Assembly: GCA_026874595.1 (NCBI GenBank)
Contig: CM049311.1
Coordinates: 33,499,676 to 33,563,675, forward strand
From: Sipunculus nudus
Taxonomy: Eukaryota; Annelida; Sipuncula; Golfingiida; Sipunculidae
Length of the DNA: 64,000 bases
Reading direction: 5' to 3'
A program made the translations under genes and the position numbers. Positions 24,688 through 35,337 of the stretch are shown here, one piece after another (position 1 is the stretch's first letter; every line of letters starts with the position of its first letter). Under the pieces are notes generated by a model. That model was not told the DNA's origin and ran no database searches. It saw only the letters and a program-made list of their open reading frames with translations.

Positions 24688-25044
24688 TTAATTGTCCCAC
24701 AAGCGGCGTATTTTCCTTTGTTCTAACTCTACGTTCTAATCTGCTTGCATCACAGGGTCATGAAAAGTCACCATGCAAGTGTAGTTGCATGGTGACTTTC
24801 CAAATATGGCGAAGAATTGGTGGGTAGCCAAATATGACACGCGTGACCTTTGACCAAGGAGGCGGTGCATGCGGGACAAATCAGTTATAGCCCAATGAAA
24901 TGTAAAGCAAGCCCTGAGATTTGCTTGGCTCTTGTCAATCATGGCAGGCTCGCCTTAACGGTTCGCCTGCCATGTGACACAAGCCTCGCAAACCTCGCGG
25001 CTTGCATTACATTTCATTGGGCTATAACCAATACATGCCACATG
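24688..25044. mobile_element. Unit-A-specific insertion made of foldback sequences
   Basis: Unit B runs through this place without it (compare 44775-44805). It holds a perfect 15-bp hairpin (24764-24799) and a 140-bp near-palindrome (24888-25028). No protein is encoded. It is probably one or two short inverted-repeat elements inserted after the A/B split, but unit B could instead have lost it. Confidence 0.55.
24888..25028. repeat. 140-bp foldback element with TTATAGCCCAATGAAATG ends
   Basis: The left arm begins TTATAGCCCAATGAAATGTA and the right arm ends TACATTTCATTGGGCTATAA, its inverted copy. The arms stay similar to the centre (GCAAGCC, GGCAGGC.CGCC). The same end word, TATAGCCCAATGAAATGT, reappears near 56252. 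Confidence 0.65.
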
Positions 25045-25139
25045 TAAGCGATAGTTTCGACCAAAATGTATAAATGTTAAGAACATCGGACAAACCTATT
25101 AAAAAAATATAAATTGTAATTTTAATGAAAAAAGTAAAA

Positions 25140-26170
25140 TATCCTTTATAAAGCATGGAGTGAGTTTCAGTAAGGATGCAATACCACAGCCCTTACCAAA
25201 CTTTTATAAAATAAAACTGCCAATAAACCTTGGCTGAACTGTTAAAAAGTAAACCTTCTAATAAAAAAGAAGTGTAACAACATACAATATGGAACAATCC
25301 TTTGTTATAATACAATAATACAATTTATTATAAAAACTATTTCATTGAAAGGCATTAATCATGTTAAAGATTTGTTTAATAATGATGGTGGTTCCGTTGA
25401 AAATAACAATGATTTTCAATTTTGTTAATACACACCTTAACACACCAGTCGTTGCCTCAGTAGGTAAAGAGCTACAGAAACTCGATTATGACAATGAAAT
25501 TCCTGATGACTGTGAGAATACGGTATTGATTAACTATATATCATATGTTATCAATCAGATAACTAGTAATGTTACATATTAGAAATTAATTGATAATATT
25601 TTTGAGTATAAAAAAAATGTTTGATACGAGTATTAAAAATACTGAATCAGAGAGATATAAGCAAATTTCTGCAATATATTTCATCACATTGAAAGGTATA
25701 TGGGGGAGTGTCATTACAAAATAATGAATAGCTATCAAGCCAGTGAACAGTATTTTATTTAAAGGAAATTGTCTGATAGTAATAGGTGTGATAATTGTTT
25801 CCTTTTTACAGAGACACCTTATTATCTGTTTTATCATTGCATGGTGGCAAAGAATTTTTATTTTACAATCTCTGAATGGCTAAATAGAAGTAACATGAAT
25901 ATGCCTAACATTGTCAGAAAGTATAATTCTTTTTTGGAATATTACCAGTACATAAGGTAAATTCTCAATGAATCTGAAAAAAGGTTTTAAGAGCATGAAT
26001 ACCTTATTCTTAAAATTTAAATCTAGAGTCAAATCCTCCCAGAATGAAGAATATCTTACAGCAGAAGAAAACAAAAAATAGATCTGCATTTAAAGAAATG
26101 GAGCCTACTTTTGCCACTGATAATGCGAAATCACCTTATGATGTGAATTTCATATACGAAAAGGTTAGAT
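25140..26170 (+). pseudogene. Decayed L1/Tx1-like LINE ORF2 C-terminus (unit A)
   Basis: Broken frames on the plus strand preserve the end of a LINE ORF2. There is a piece equivalent to VKDLFNNDGGS near 25365, a piece GKELQKLD near 25470, and then a zinc-knuckle segment (CDNCFLFTETPYYLFYHC near 25786-25840) followed by ISEWL. Stops and frameshifts interrupt it. The matching copy in unit B (44900-45960) is broken differently, so the element predates the duplication. Confidence 0.55.
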
Positions 26171-26499
26171 TTAAGTATTCCTCTGTTTTAGCAGTATGTT
26201 AAAATGTGGAGCAGACGTTGCTGTCTTCACTATTTTTATCCTGCTTTGTCTTGTATCTATGTTGCATGTTGTGATGATGTTTTGTAATAGCCGGTCTTAT
26301 GTTTGCATTGTGTAATATATTTCTGTCCTGTAACCAGAGTTCAGGCAGATGTTTGTTTTTGAAACAATCACAACTGTAAAATAAGAATAGTCTCCATAGG
26401 TAAATTTGGATCAGAAAGAGATTATGTGTTTATGGGAATTTATGTTCGATATATCTTTCGTTGTGTATCAAGAAATGTCAAATAAACTGTTATAAACAG

Positions 26500-27046
26500 T
26501 ACGGAGTGGCAGAACTGAACCCATCAAGACAGGTAAAGGGATTTATCAACGGCCAACTCATGTTATGAACCGGATACAGAGCCCCCGGTCCATGTAGTAC
26601 GATACTTCGTGTCAGGTCGATATCACTACCGGTACCATGAGTTACAACCGTCCGGTAGATGAGCTGTGCTCAATAACTAAGCGATCCTGGATGACTTTGA
26701 CCAGCTTCACGGGTCGTATGATGTAATTTTGCTCAGAGATGCACAGCACCGGAACGTAAACCGACAAAAACAAGGTTCGTGTATATGTAAAGATGTCGGC
26801 ACGTGTGCACTGTTGTTTCACGGATTACTGTTTAAAAATAAAATGACTCTACACGTTTGAATGTATTGTTAATATGCATGGCCATTTAAAATAAAATATT
26901 TGAATTTGACTGTTGGACATTTATTGTCTTCGTATTGGCCTACGGTCAGTCGTATCGTGCCTCGTCCCATCGGGCCTCAGGCTGACAGGCTGCCCTCAAG
27001 CCAATATGAAGGCAATCCGAACAGGCCGGTTAAGAACACACAAGTA
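26500..27046. other. 3' flank of receptor gene A, probable 3' UTR and repeats
   Basis: It contains a block shared with 46280-46840 (GTCAGTCGTATCGTGCCTCG and GGCAATCCGAACAGGCCGGT). On the minus strand an AATAAA at 26920-26925 lies about 290 bp after the receptor stop and is a candidate polyadenylation signal; the matching site in unit B is lost by substitution. The open frames in this block are not conserved between units. Confidence 0.45.
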
Positions 27047-27048
27047 CC

Positions 27049-27204
27049 ACAGTGAAACCTGTGTAATAAGACAACCTGTGGGAGTGGCCTCAAGTGGTTT
27101 TAATTCACAGGTGGTCTTATTGGACAGGTCAGTTATAAGCAATGCGAATGATTTCAGTTCAGTCGTGGTTGTTCTTAGAGGGTGGTCTTTCAGACAGGTT
27201 CCAT
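27049..27204. mobile_element. Pogo-like MITE at the 3' end of receptor gene A
   Basis: The left end is CAGTGAAACCTGTGTAATAA and the right end reads GACAGGTTCCA, its inverted counterpart. Inner words GTGGTCTTATT and GTGGTCTTTCAGAC repeat. It lies about 11 bp beyond the receptor stop codon and so forms the first part of the 3' UTR; the same insertion is at the same place in unit B (46856-47011). An ATTAAA on the minus strand inside it could serve as a weak polyadenylation signal. Confidence 0.5.
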
Positions 27205-27215
27205 GACAAACTCCC

Positions 27216-27740
27216 TCAGATGCGAGCAGTTGCAGTAACTCCGGTATCACTGGCTGATGAAGAAATAGACGAGAGACTGTGTTTACCTGTGCCGGATGAG
27301 GTGGAAGTACGTTCATTGAAATTAAACGAAGAAACTTTTATCTGATCCAAGGGGATGAAGTACACGGCGTAAATCTTGGGGCAGATCATGCAGAGGAGAA
27401 CCGCAGTGGCGTTCAGGAAAAGAGCCAAGGATAATAGCGCCGCTTTGTGGTAGGCGTAAAATGCCAGGAAATATGTCGGCAGGAAGGCGACCCAGACAAA
27501 CAGGGTGACAGCCACGGACAGGAAGATGTACCAGGATTCGTTGAAGTTGTCCGGGAGTTTGCGTGCCAGGAAGCCGAAGATGGCGCAGATCAAAAGGGTG
27601 AGGAGATTAAAAATGAGAGGAATCAGCAGCGCTTCCAGCTCTATCCGACAGTACAGCTCAGTATACGGTTCGGTTATTACCGGCATCTGTATCACCGCGG
27701 AGGGTCGGAAAATAACCACCGCACACACCAGCAAAACAAC
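27216..27740 (-). CDS. mGluR-like class C GPCR, gene A, exon 2 (end of TM4 to C-terminus)
   Basis: Second coding exon, 174 residues plus TGA. It starts after CCCTACAG (acceptor at 27741-27742) in phase 0 and continues exon 1 (28271-30352) as residues 695-868. It contains the rest of helix 4, the extracellular loop with the conserved Cys (about residue 725, partner of C636), and helices 5 to 7. Family signatures are clear: LPDNFNESWYI before helix 6, WVAFLPTY in helix 6, and CMICPKIY at the end of helix 7, equivalent to the PKVY motif of mGluRs. The cytoplasmic tail is short (about 50 residues), rich in Ser/Thr, and has no long Homer- or PDZ-type tail that I can recognise. The intron is 530 bp (27741-28270). 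Confidence 0.9.
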   Translation of the reverse strand, partial: VVLLVCAVVIFRPSAVIQMPVITEPYTELYCRIELEALLIPLIFNLLTLLICAIFGFLARKLPDNFNESWYIFLSVAVTLFVWVAFLPTYFLAFYAYHKAALLSLALFLNATAVLLCMICPKIYAVYFIPLDQIKVSSFNFNERTSTSSGTGKHSLSSISSSASDTGVTATARI

Positions 27741-28270
27741 CTGTAGGGAGAGAATGCTAGTAAGTCATTGAAGGATTATCAATAAATAAGGCCATATAAG
27801 CAAACATATCTGTTTTACGAAATCGCTGATTTTTTTATTATTTGCAAATGAGCACCACATACTCGGTAATACTATTGATCTGAATCATTGCTATTATCTC
27901 AACCTAGTCAAATAGTAATGGAAATCTGGCGGTTCATTTATGGATTCATTACTGATATTGATTGTAGAATATAGTTGTTCAAAAATTCCCAGACATTTTT
28001 GTATCATTTCTTATATTGAAATTTCACAAATTTTAGAAACGGGGAAATAAGAATAAATTCCCAGTTGGCTTCTAATGATTGGTTCTTAGAACAATTTATC
28101 TTTTTAGCATACCAACAGAAACACAGGAATGCAGGGATGAACATATACACTCACGGTATTTTAGAATACCCAAATTAATGTTGCGAATGCATTTTCAACT
28201 TGACAGTCTTAATATTGAATATAGTGTTTAATTTATTTCAAGACATTACTCATAAACCGTATTAACCCAC

Positions 28271-30352
28271 CATAGTAGCCAGGAGTGCTGCCGTCTGTAC
28301 GATGCAGGATATGGCACTGATGCCGATTTCAGGACGCTGACATTTCTCTGCTGCCATAAATATCCGGTAAATCCGGAGACTCTTCACAAAGAGAGGGACA
28401 AACATCAGAGACACGCTCAAATGAAAACCTGCAAAGTTAACTATACAGGTAGCATCACGTGGCATAGCAACGAAAAGGAATATGGTGATGTAGCTCATCA
28501 TCATCCCAACGAAAATAATGGCCATTTGCTCTCGTGAGGATCCCTTGATTGCTTTATGATCTCGGAACCATATGAATACTGCGCATGCACATACCGTCAT
28601 AATTAATCCGACTGACGCCAAGATCGTCAGTCCCATACCATAATCCGCTACCCATACCAGGTATTTGGGAGCGATATCCTGACACTCCGTGAATGTCTCC
28701 GGATCTGGCCACGCGTTGGTTGGACAAATATCACAGCCTTGGTTATCAGGTCTGACAATCTCATTTTCCCGGCAACGCCGGCATTCCCAGCAACACTTAA
28801 GCTCACCCTGAATGCGGAATTCCCCAGTTTTACAAGGCCACGCACAAACCGATTCAGGAACATGTGAAGTACTGTTCACCTGGTCGTTATACCTCATCTG
28901 CCACTGGACAAGACTTTCATTGACCTCAGATTGCCGGGTACTCCTCTTCCACGTGCCCACAGTCTCGTGATCATACCCATTTTCCGTTACTATTACTTGT
29001 TTAATTAAATAGCTGCCAATCAAGTCGCCTTTTTCATCCATTTCCACTGGTCCTGATTCTCCTTCAAACTTTGTTTTTCTAACTGCGGAAAGCAGATCGG
29101 CCTGGCGAACGCATTCCGTAAGGTTTTCCGGATTAATGTCTGAACAAGAATGTTTTATGACGTAATCAAGCGCGTGAGCAAACACGTTAACACTATCCAT
29201 GAAAACGGGTGTGTCCCCACGGTAAAAGAAATCTTTGTATGACAAAGCAGATGGATATTCCTGGCAACTCTTCTTTGTGGAGTTGTTTTCGAAACTACAG
29301 TCAAACATATCCTCCCAAAAATCCTCAATCCATGGGTTTGGATCGTGTTCCACAGGACCTCTTTTTTCGTAAAACTCTCGAAAACTCTTAGACTGATTCC
29401 GTTGTATCATATAAGAGAAAGTTCCGACAGCGGATGATTCGATGCCCTTGAGGGATCTTAGGTCGAAGGATTCTCCACCGATGAATATAAACGCCCCAAC
29501 GGCATTGTTACGGACCAGGGCCTCGAAGAATTTTTCATAAGTCTCAAAGAAAGCGATCACTACTTTAGCATTTTTGTTCTCACGCAGATGGTAAATGATG
29601 TTATCGTATTCACTTTCGTCGGCGGTTCTGGAAACCTGTCGAACATAAGCGATGCAGATGTCCAACACCTTTGTCCGCTTCTCAATGTCTTTCATAGCGG
29701 TGTAACCATATGAACCCTCGATAAACAGGATAGAGATGTAGGTCCAGTTATAATGATGCACCAAGTCCATGATCGCTTCAGCTTGGTATTGGTCTGGAGG
29801 AACGATTCTAGAAAAATACTTGTAATTATCTTTATTGCTGAATTCCGCACTTGTGCCGAAGCTAAGATGGGGGATCTTGTGTTGGCTCAGGAGAGGGCTA
29901 ATGAGAGTGGCTTTTGGGCTTGTGGTTGGTCCGATAACACCCACGACATCGTAATGGTGTTGCGAGAAATGTGAACCAGTTTTCCGACATTGGTCTAGCA
30001 TGCACGGAGCAAGAGGAACAAACTTTGATGCTTGGGTCAGACTCGTAGCGGGGGTATTGCAGTCATCCAGGATGACAAATCCTAGGTTCGTATTTGGGAG
30101 GATTTCTGAATTGTTATTGATCTTTTCTACCGCAAACACGATGGACTCTATCAACATGAATCGAGGTATCGAGATATATCCGCTGCATGGACGGCCCTTT
30201 TCAGGTTCATGGACAACAAGAAGAATGCCGAGGTTTATGTCACCTGGTCTTGAGTAGACAGTCAACGGGAGATCCTCAGTGTGAAATAATGCCACCACTA
30301 GTGAAGATACACTCATCAACGACAAAACTGCTCGTGTTGTTAGCCCGGCCAT
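28271..30352 (-). CDS. mGluR-like class C GPCR, gene A, exon 1 (signal peptide, Venus flytrap, Cys-rich, TM1-TM4)
   Basis: Codes residues 1-694 from ATG at 30350-30352 to donor ATG|GTGGGT. Order: signal peptide (about 1-22); Venus flytrap ligand-binding domain (about 35-490); cysteine-rich domain with all nine cysteines (C503, C507, C520, C521, C524, C527, C540, C543, C557); helices 1-3 and most of 4 (about 565-694), with helix-3 Cys C636. In the pocket, the residues that hold the amino-acid backbone in mGluRs are kept: S145 (in GPTTS), T167 (in FGTS), D187 (in PPDQ), Y215 (in GSYG), and E294 in place of Asp. The residues that hold the glutamate side-chain carboxylate are not: the Arg of helix 1 is Leu67 and the Lys loop is shortened. 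It is expected at the plasma membrane as a disulfide-linked dimer coupled to G proteins. The ligand is probably an amino acid other than glutamate (inference). An ectodomain in one exon is unusual. Confidence 0.92.
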
Positions 30353-30386
30353 CGTATCTTTATTTCAATCTTCGTTTCTGATCAGT
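30353..30386 (-). promoter_or_regulatory. 5' UTR piece and conserved 3' splice site before the receptor ATG
   Basis: On the minus strand CTTCTTTCCAG stands directly before position 30386. The pyrimidine tract and AG are kept in unit B (TCCTTGTTCCAG, exon from 50191) and unit C (from 61051). This suggests that the ATG exon is preceded by an untranslated exon and an intron; I could not locate that first exon. Confidence 0.55.
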
Positions 30387-30430
30387 CTGGAAAGAAGAAA
30401 TGAAGAACTGCTGTAAACAGTTTAAGTATA

Positions 30431-30602
30431 CACTGAAATCTCGCAAACCCGACCACCTGCTGGACAAGAGAATGTGTTCGTGTTAGCTGGTTGGTCATTT
30501 AAGCGGGAGGTTGTTTGATGATTTTCATGAATCCGGAACCAAAGCAGTCGTCTTAGCGGGGTGGTCATAATAGTGAGGTGGTCGTCAGGCGAGATTTCAT
30601 CG
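30431..30602. mobile_element. 172-bp pogo-like MITE just upstream of receptor gene A
   Basis: After TA the left end is CACTGAAATCTCGC; the right end is GCGAGATTTCATCG before TA (14-bp inverted repeat, two mismatches). Inside are inverted copies of GACCACC and GTGGTC words. The same element lies at the same distance upstream in unit C (61096-61267) and, with its left end lost, in unit B (about 50230-50379), so it predates the duplications. Confidence 0.65.
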
Positions 30603-31299
30603 TATTTATATGTGTGCAGATACAAACCAGCAGTTTCGTCTATAAATAGAAGAATTCGTCATGATGCCTTGAAACCGCCCATACAAACTGGGCTGAGATC
30701 GCTGTAAGATAAGTTGATACCACCTGGACTCAGGACCACTGCACACATTCCTCACTACTATTAAACTAATCAATATATTAAAAAGCCTTGTATCGTCCCA
30801 AACTCTTAAGTCCAGATTCGCCCTGCACCAACGTCTTGCGTAAGACCTTATCTAAAAAAATAAAGCTGTAAAATACGAGATTGGAGTATCCTTTTGAATC
30901 ATAAAAATATGTATCTTATATGTGTCAACGTGAATTAATTAGCTTTCAGTTATCTTCTGTTGGATTATGAAAGTCTGTGATGGTGATTTTAGTGGTGTAA
31001 TGCAAAACTGCCCTACACACAGACGACTTCTGGGAGCCGTGTTGTTTATACATAGGTCAATACGTCATGATGCCTTGAAACTGCCCATACTACCAGGAAT
31101 GAGACCAGTTTAAGATAAGTTGATACCGACTGGACTGAGGACCACTGTAAGATTAGGTTGATACCCTGTCCATAATGAACTGGGTATCAGTTTCCGCTTC
31201 AATCAAGAAGGCAAAGGTCACTAAGTCAGGATTTCAACGTCATATTTAAAATAAGTAGGAGATTTGCGATGATCCTTTTTTTTAATATGATTTTGTTGG

Positions 31300-31520
31300 T
31301 GGTAAATGCCTCCGTTTGTTGAACACGGGCCCTGGGTATGAAATCCACCCCAAAGCTGGATCATAACATCGAGGAAACACCGAAAGGCGCACTCGTGTGT
31401 CAGTAAAACCTGCTAGGTTTGGGTCGACCGTGAAAAATCTCATCGCCACGGCTGAGATCCGAACTCAGGATCTCCTGGTTTGGAGTCTTGGGTTCTACCC
31501 CTGAACCACAGAAGCCGGCT
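31300..31520 (-). mobile_element. tRNA-derived SINE, unit A copy
   Basis: On the minus strand the head reads GCCGGCTTCTGTGGTTCAGG then GGTAGAACCC (box A-like), and 50 bp later GAGTTCGGATCTC (box B-like), the internal RNA polymerase III promoter of a tRNA. The tail runs into unrelated sequence to the left. The same copy occurs in units B and C at the same place, so it was inserted before the duplications. Confidence 0.65.
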
Positions 31521-32364
31521 TACGATGATCGTTAAGGGATGGTTTAAGCTCTCAGAACTGCCTGCAGTGTCTGCTTTAACAATGAATCAGTTTTATTTAA
31601 TATAATCCAAATATTTGCCTGGGTCTTTCTGACATGTACATATTCTTACAACTCTTCTCTACGATTAAGCCTATAAAAACCTTGGGATTTTAACTTTAAA
31701 GGGATGTGTCTCAGTTATTTATGGTTCAAAACATTCCTATGGTACCAGATAGAGTTGAAAACATATGTTTGGAAATGAATATTCTTATTTTGCTTCAATT
31801 CTTTAATTTTAAGCTTTTTATAAGTGAAAATTTACAAGAATAAATTAAATTTTATACACTTAAAAATAAATATCCTATGAAATTATAATTTTGGAAACTT
31901 ATCAGTAGACAGATTCTATAGGGGATTATTACCTGTATTTTATCATTATGCCCAGATGTATTTTTAGGTTGTTACAAGTAAGTTATATTATTTTGTTCGA
32001 ATAGCTGAAATTAATTAAAATAAATTATTGATAGTACCAGACATCCCAAATTTATATACCAACATGTAGAGCACATCCTTAGTTTAAGAATATGAACAAG
32101 TCAAGGGGTCTAAGATCAGTATTTTGTAAAAATATTAAGGAAAAACGGAGACAATGGTCATGAGATACTTATGAGACCTTCACTAAAATATTAAGAAACG
32201 ACATGTTATACTGTTGTCAACAGAACCCGTTTACTTCCAAAGGTAATGGACGAGATAATTTTGATGTTTATCTTGTACCAAATCATCGTTACATGACCTA
32301 ATCTAACAATGCGATTCGCCTCCGCCTTCCACCTTTTCTTTTGTGAATAAGCACCCGGTTGATA

Positions 32365-32763
32365 TATGTACTCAGTGTGATCACAGGAATTTTTACATCA
32401 AATTTTTGTCAACTGGACACGTTGTAATCACAGGATCATTTACATCATAAATTTTAACTGGACACGGTGTGAGAGCAGGATCTTTAACGTCAAAATCATC
32501 AATTAGACTCGGTATTATCTTAGGATCTTTTACATCAAATCATCAACTGGACATAGTGTGATCGCAGAAACTTTTACATCACAATTATCAACTGGACTCG
32601 GTGTAATCACAGGATCATCCCCATCACAATTATCAACTGGACTCGGTGTAATCATAGGTTCTTTTACATTATAATAATTAACTGGATTCGTTGTGATCAA
32701 AAGATCGTTTAAGTCACAATCACAAATTGCACATTCCAGTTTGGATGTGCGAATATTGAACAT
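32365..32763 (-). repeat. 45-bp minisatellite, eight units, partly open as a 15-residue repeat
   Basis: The unit (AACTGGACTCGGTGTAATCA, then AGGATC and TTTTACATCA) repeats every 45 bp, for example from 32583 to 32628. On the minus strand a frame begins at 32763 with MFNIRTSKLECAICDCD and runs into repeats of the type VDNCDGDDPVITPSP. It stops at 32530, where a one-base length change breaks the frame. A CTGACAG just before the ATG resembles a 3' splice site. Unit B has only about three worn units and an early stop; unit C has lost the whole block. Probably a former repeat-coding exon or plain minisatellite. Confidence 0.6.
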
Positions 32764-33491
32764 CTGTCAGCGTGCTGTAAACGCATCTCGAATCTCAATT
32801 TAAAATAAGTAACGTCTATAAGTCGTTCTTAAGGAAAAAAAAAACTGCACAGAATCGTACTCTTAAGAGGGCCCTGCAGGTTAGGGATCGATGGCAAAGA
32901 AATCCTCTCTCCACAATGCACTTGGGCTACTAACTACACCGTCGGCTTGGTTATAAATGCAGTAAAGATAATATAGTATGGTTAGTGATGTTGGAAAAAA
33001 TTTGTTACAAGACAAATTACATGATCATGGAAAGTGTTTTTGGTAGGAACCTTTTTCTGAAAAAAAAAAACAAAACAGAAAGTATTTTCGTGAATGGTGA
33101 TTTTTTGTTTAAGTTTGACAAGTGAGACAAGAGGTTCCGGTTGTCCCCAATAGGCCAAATGGAAGAAATGTGGTATTGGGTAGAAACGCCATCTGACGGA
33201 AGCGTATTATGCTTCTTGAATGAATAATAACAGAGTTCAATGAAAGACGACAATTCTTTATTCTTTTAAGGTGTCGACTTTCTAAATTACTGCGCAGTCA
33301 ACAGTGAAAGTTTTTAGGCTAATCCATATTAGCTCATGGTTCCTTGGCGTTTAAATTTTTTATTGCTTTTTTATTTATTTTCTCAGACTGTGGGTGTGAT
33401 GTCTTGAATATACTGAATAAACTGTAAATGGCCAAACAACATCAAATTAATCTTATTCTTAAATACAATGTACAACGTCAAAATAAACCAA

Positions 33492-33640
33492 CAGAAGGTC
33501 CAGTCACAGAGTAAAGGACCAGGGGTCTATTAGGAACAGGTAGGCTATCAGTGGAATCCCTTCTCCATTATTGGTCTTCTTTGATGCCATTCAAGGTCAC
33601 CCTATAGGGGTAAAAGTATATTATTGGCATTCCGTGTATC
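33492..33640. other. Strongly conserved non-coding block (units A, B, C)
   Basis: This block (GGTCCAGTCACAGAGTAAAG, CCCTATAGGGGTAAAAGTAT) is kept almost without change in units B (about 52855-53000) and C (about 63150-63290), while the flanks differ more. No frame is shared. It could be a repeat or a regulatory element. Confidence 0.4.
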
Positions 33641-34494
33641 AAACTGTTCAAACTGCTAGACTGTGTCTTTGACGTGAACGAAGGTGGTTGGTTGCAAATG
33701 AACGACTGACAGATCATTCGCTGGAAAATGACCTTTGTGCGGTGCGATCAGCGTTTTCTGGCCAATTTTTATACAAGTTCAAGAGATCTTCTTAAGGTAA
33801 CAGACGTCACATAAGTCGCTTTAAAAATATTTCTTTTTATTCTATTTGATATGTGTATTTTTTCTTTTCAAACGAAAAATTCATTACTTTTCATAGCCGA
33901 AATAAAATTACTATATTCAGGACCGACAACCGGGACTTTTTTCCATTAAAACATTTAATTTACAAATCTACTTAAAAAATACAATAAAAGCAAACGTACA
34001 TGTAGACAAATATGAACATTACTAGAGAAATCTCAGAACTGAAATAGCCCATATCAGTGTAAAACTTGGATGGGAAAAGAAACAAGAAATATTCTTTTCC
34101 ATGATGGACGGACTTTTTCGGTTAGGACACTCCGGAAATCTGACATTCCGCAAAATACATTAGACAGGTCCTTTTGTATGAAAATACTATTGGTTTTGAA
34201 CCAAATGGAAATGAATTCAAATGCAGGCCAATCAAATGCTCAAATATGTCTGTGAAAAATGTAGGGAAAATGTATGAAGACAGTTTTCTTCAAATCCGCA
34301 CGATGAAAGGAACATAGGTTAGTGGATAGCCTATTATTTTTTTATTATTTTTACCAAGATAATAATATACATAACCCATTGCTAAAATTGTGTACACTTT
34401 CCATACGGCCTTAAAGAAACGCACATAATACACGCTACAGACAACTGCAGCTCACTTTGTCCAGCATAAACACATATATAACATATATTGGCTG

Positions 34495-35337
34495 GCAACA
34501 GGACCACTACCGCCTGGACAATTACCCCCCGGACAACTGCCCCCCGACAATAACCCCCTGGACAATTACCCCCGAGACAATTACCCCCTCGGACAACTAC
34601 CCCCCAGACAACTACCCCCAGGCAATTACCCCCCGGTACAATTACCCCCGGACAACTACCCCCTGGACAATTACCCCCATGGTATAAACCATAAAAATAG
34701 AATCACTTTAGATAAAAATATCATGCTATTACTTATTATAATATCACTTATAGAGACTGGTAAGAATGGATCAGAATGAATGGTATTCCCTATTTGAATG
34801 GAATTATATGTAAGCTTGCGGGTAGTTATAAGGACCATAGGTTTATAAAGCTTTTGTTTTACAACTTGCTAATGTAAAGCAAATTTCATATAATGGACTT
34901 TTTACCATATATTTACAATTTTATTTACAATACATAATACCATCATCTGAGAGGCATTGCCTAGAACTAGTAAACAGCTACTGAAAACTTGATGTGATGG
35001 ATTTTTTTTCTGTTTTTACAATATACATGATGTGTGCACCTATGCTTGGTTTGAAATAATATCATCGGTATTTGTTTTACTTACAATCAGAATATTTTAC
35101 TTGAGTTTGAACAATATGTACTTTAAAAGTGTAATTATACCGTGGGGGTAGTTGCCCGGGGAGTAGTTGTCCGGGGGGTAATTGTACCGGGGGGTAATTG
35201 TCTGGGGGGTAGTTGTCTCGGGGGTAGTTGTCCAAGGGGGTAATTGTCTTGGGGGTAATTGTCCGGGAGGTAATTGTCGGGGGGTAATTGTCCGGGGGGT
35301 AATTGTCTAGGGGGGGGGGGGTAGTTGTCCTAGAGCC
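34495..35337. mobile_element. 843-bp foldback element with inverted G-rich minisatellite ends and 10-bp target duplication
   Basis: The left arm (34501-34679) is about a dozen tandem copies of GGACAATTACCCCCC. The right arm (35141-35331) is the same repeat inverted (GGGGGGTAATTGTCC). About 460 bp of AT-rich spacer without a gene lie between. The outermost ends match in inverted form (AGGACCACTACC and GGTAGTTGTCCT). The 10-bp word ATATTGGCTG flanks the element directly on both sides (34485-34494 and 35338-35347). Arms built of short tandem repeats and a target duplication near 9-10 bp recall Foldback-type elements. Runs of five to twelve G in the arms could form G-quadruplexes. Confidence 0.8.

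Noticed and set aside
26500-26780. Open frame in the block 3' of the receptor (125 codons on the plus strand at 46196-46573 in unit B) as a possible gene
   Set aside because: The matching stretch in unit A is full of stops and shifts on both strands, and no domain is visible.
31441-31520. A functional tRNA gene on the minus strand
   Set aside because: Boxes A and B are tRNA-like, but the acceptor stem does not close, and the sequence runs on as a SINE with three copies made by the segmental duplication.
34457-34687. 76-codon frame with ITPxTIT-like repeats
   Set aside because: It is the translation of the minisatellite arm of the foldback element and not a gene.
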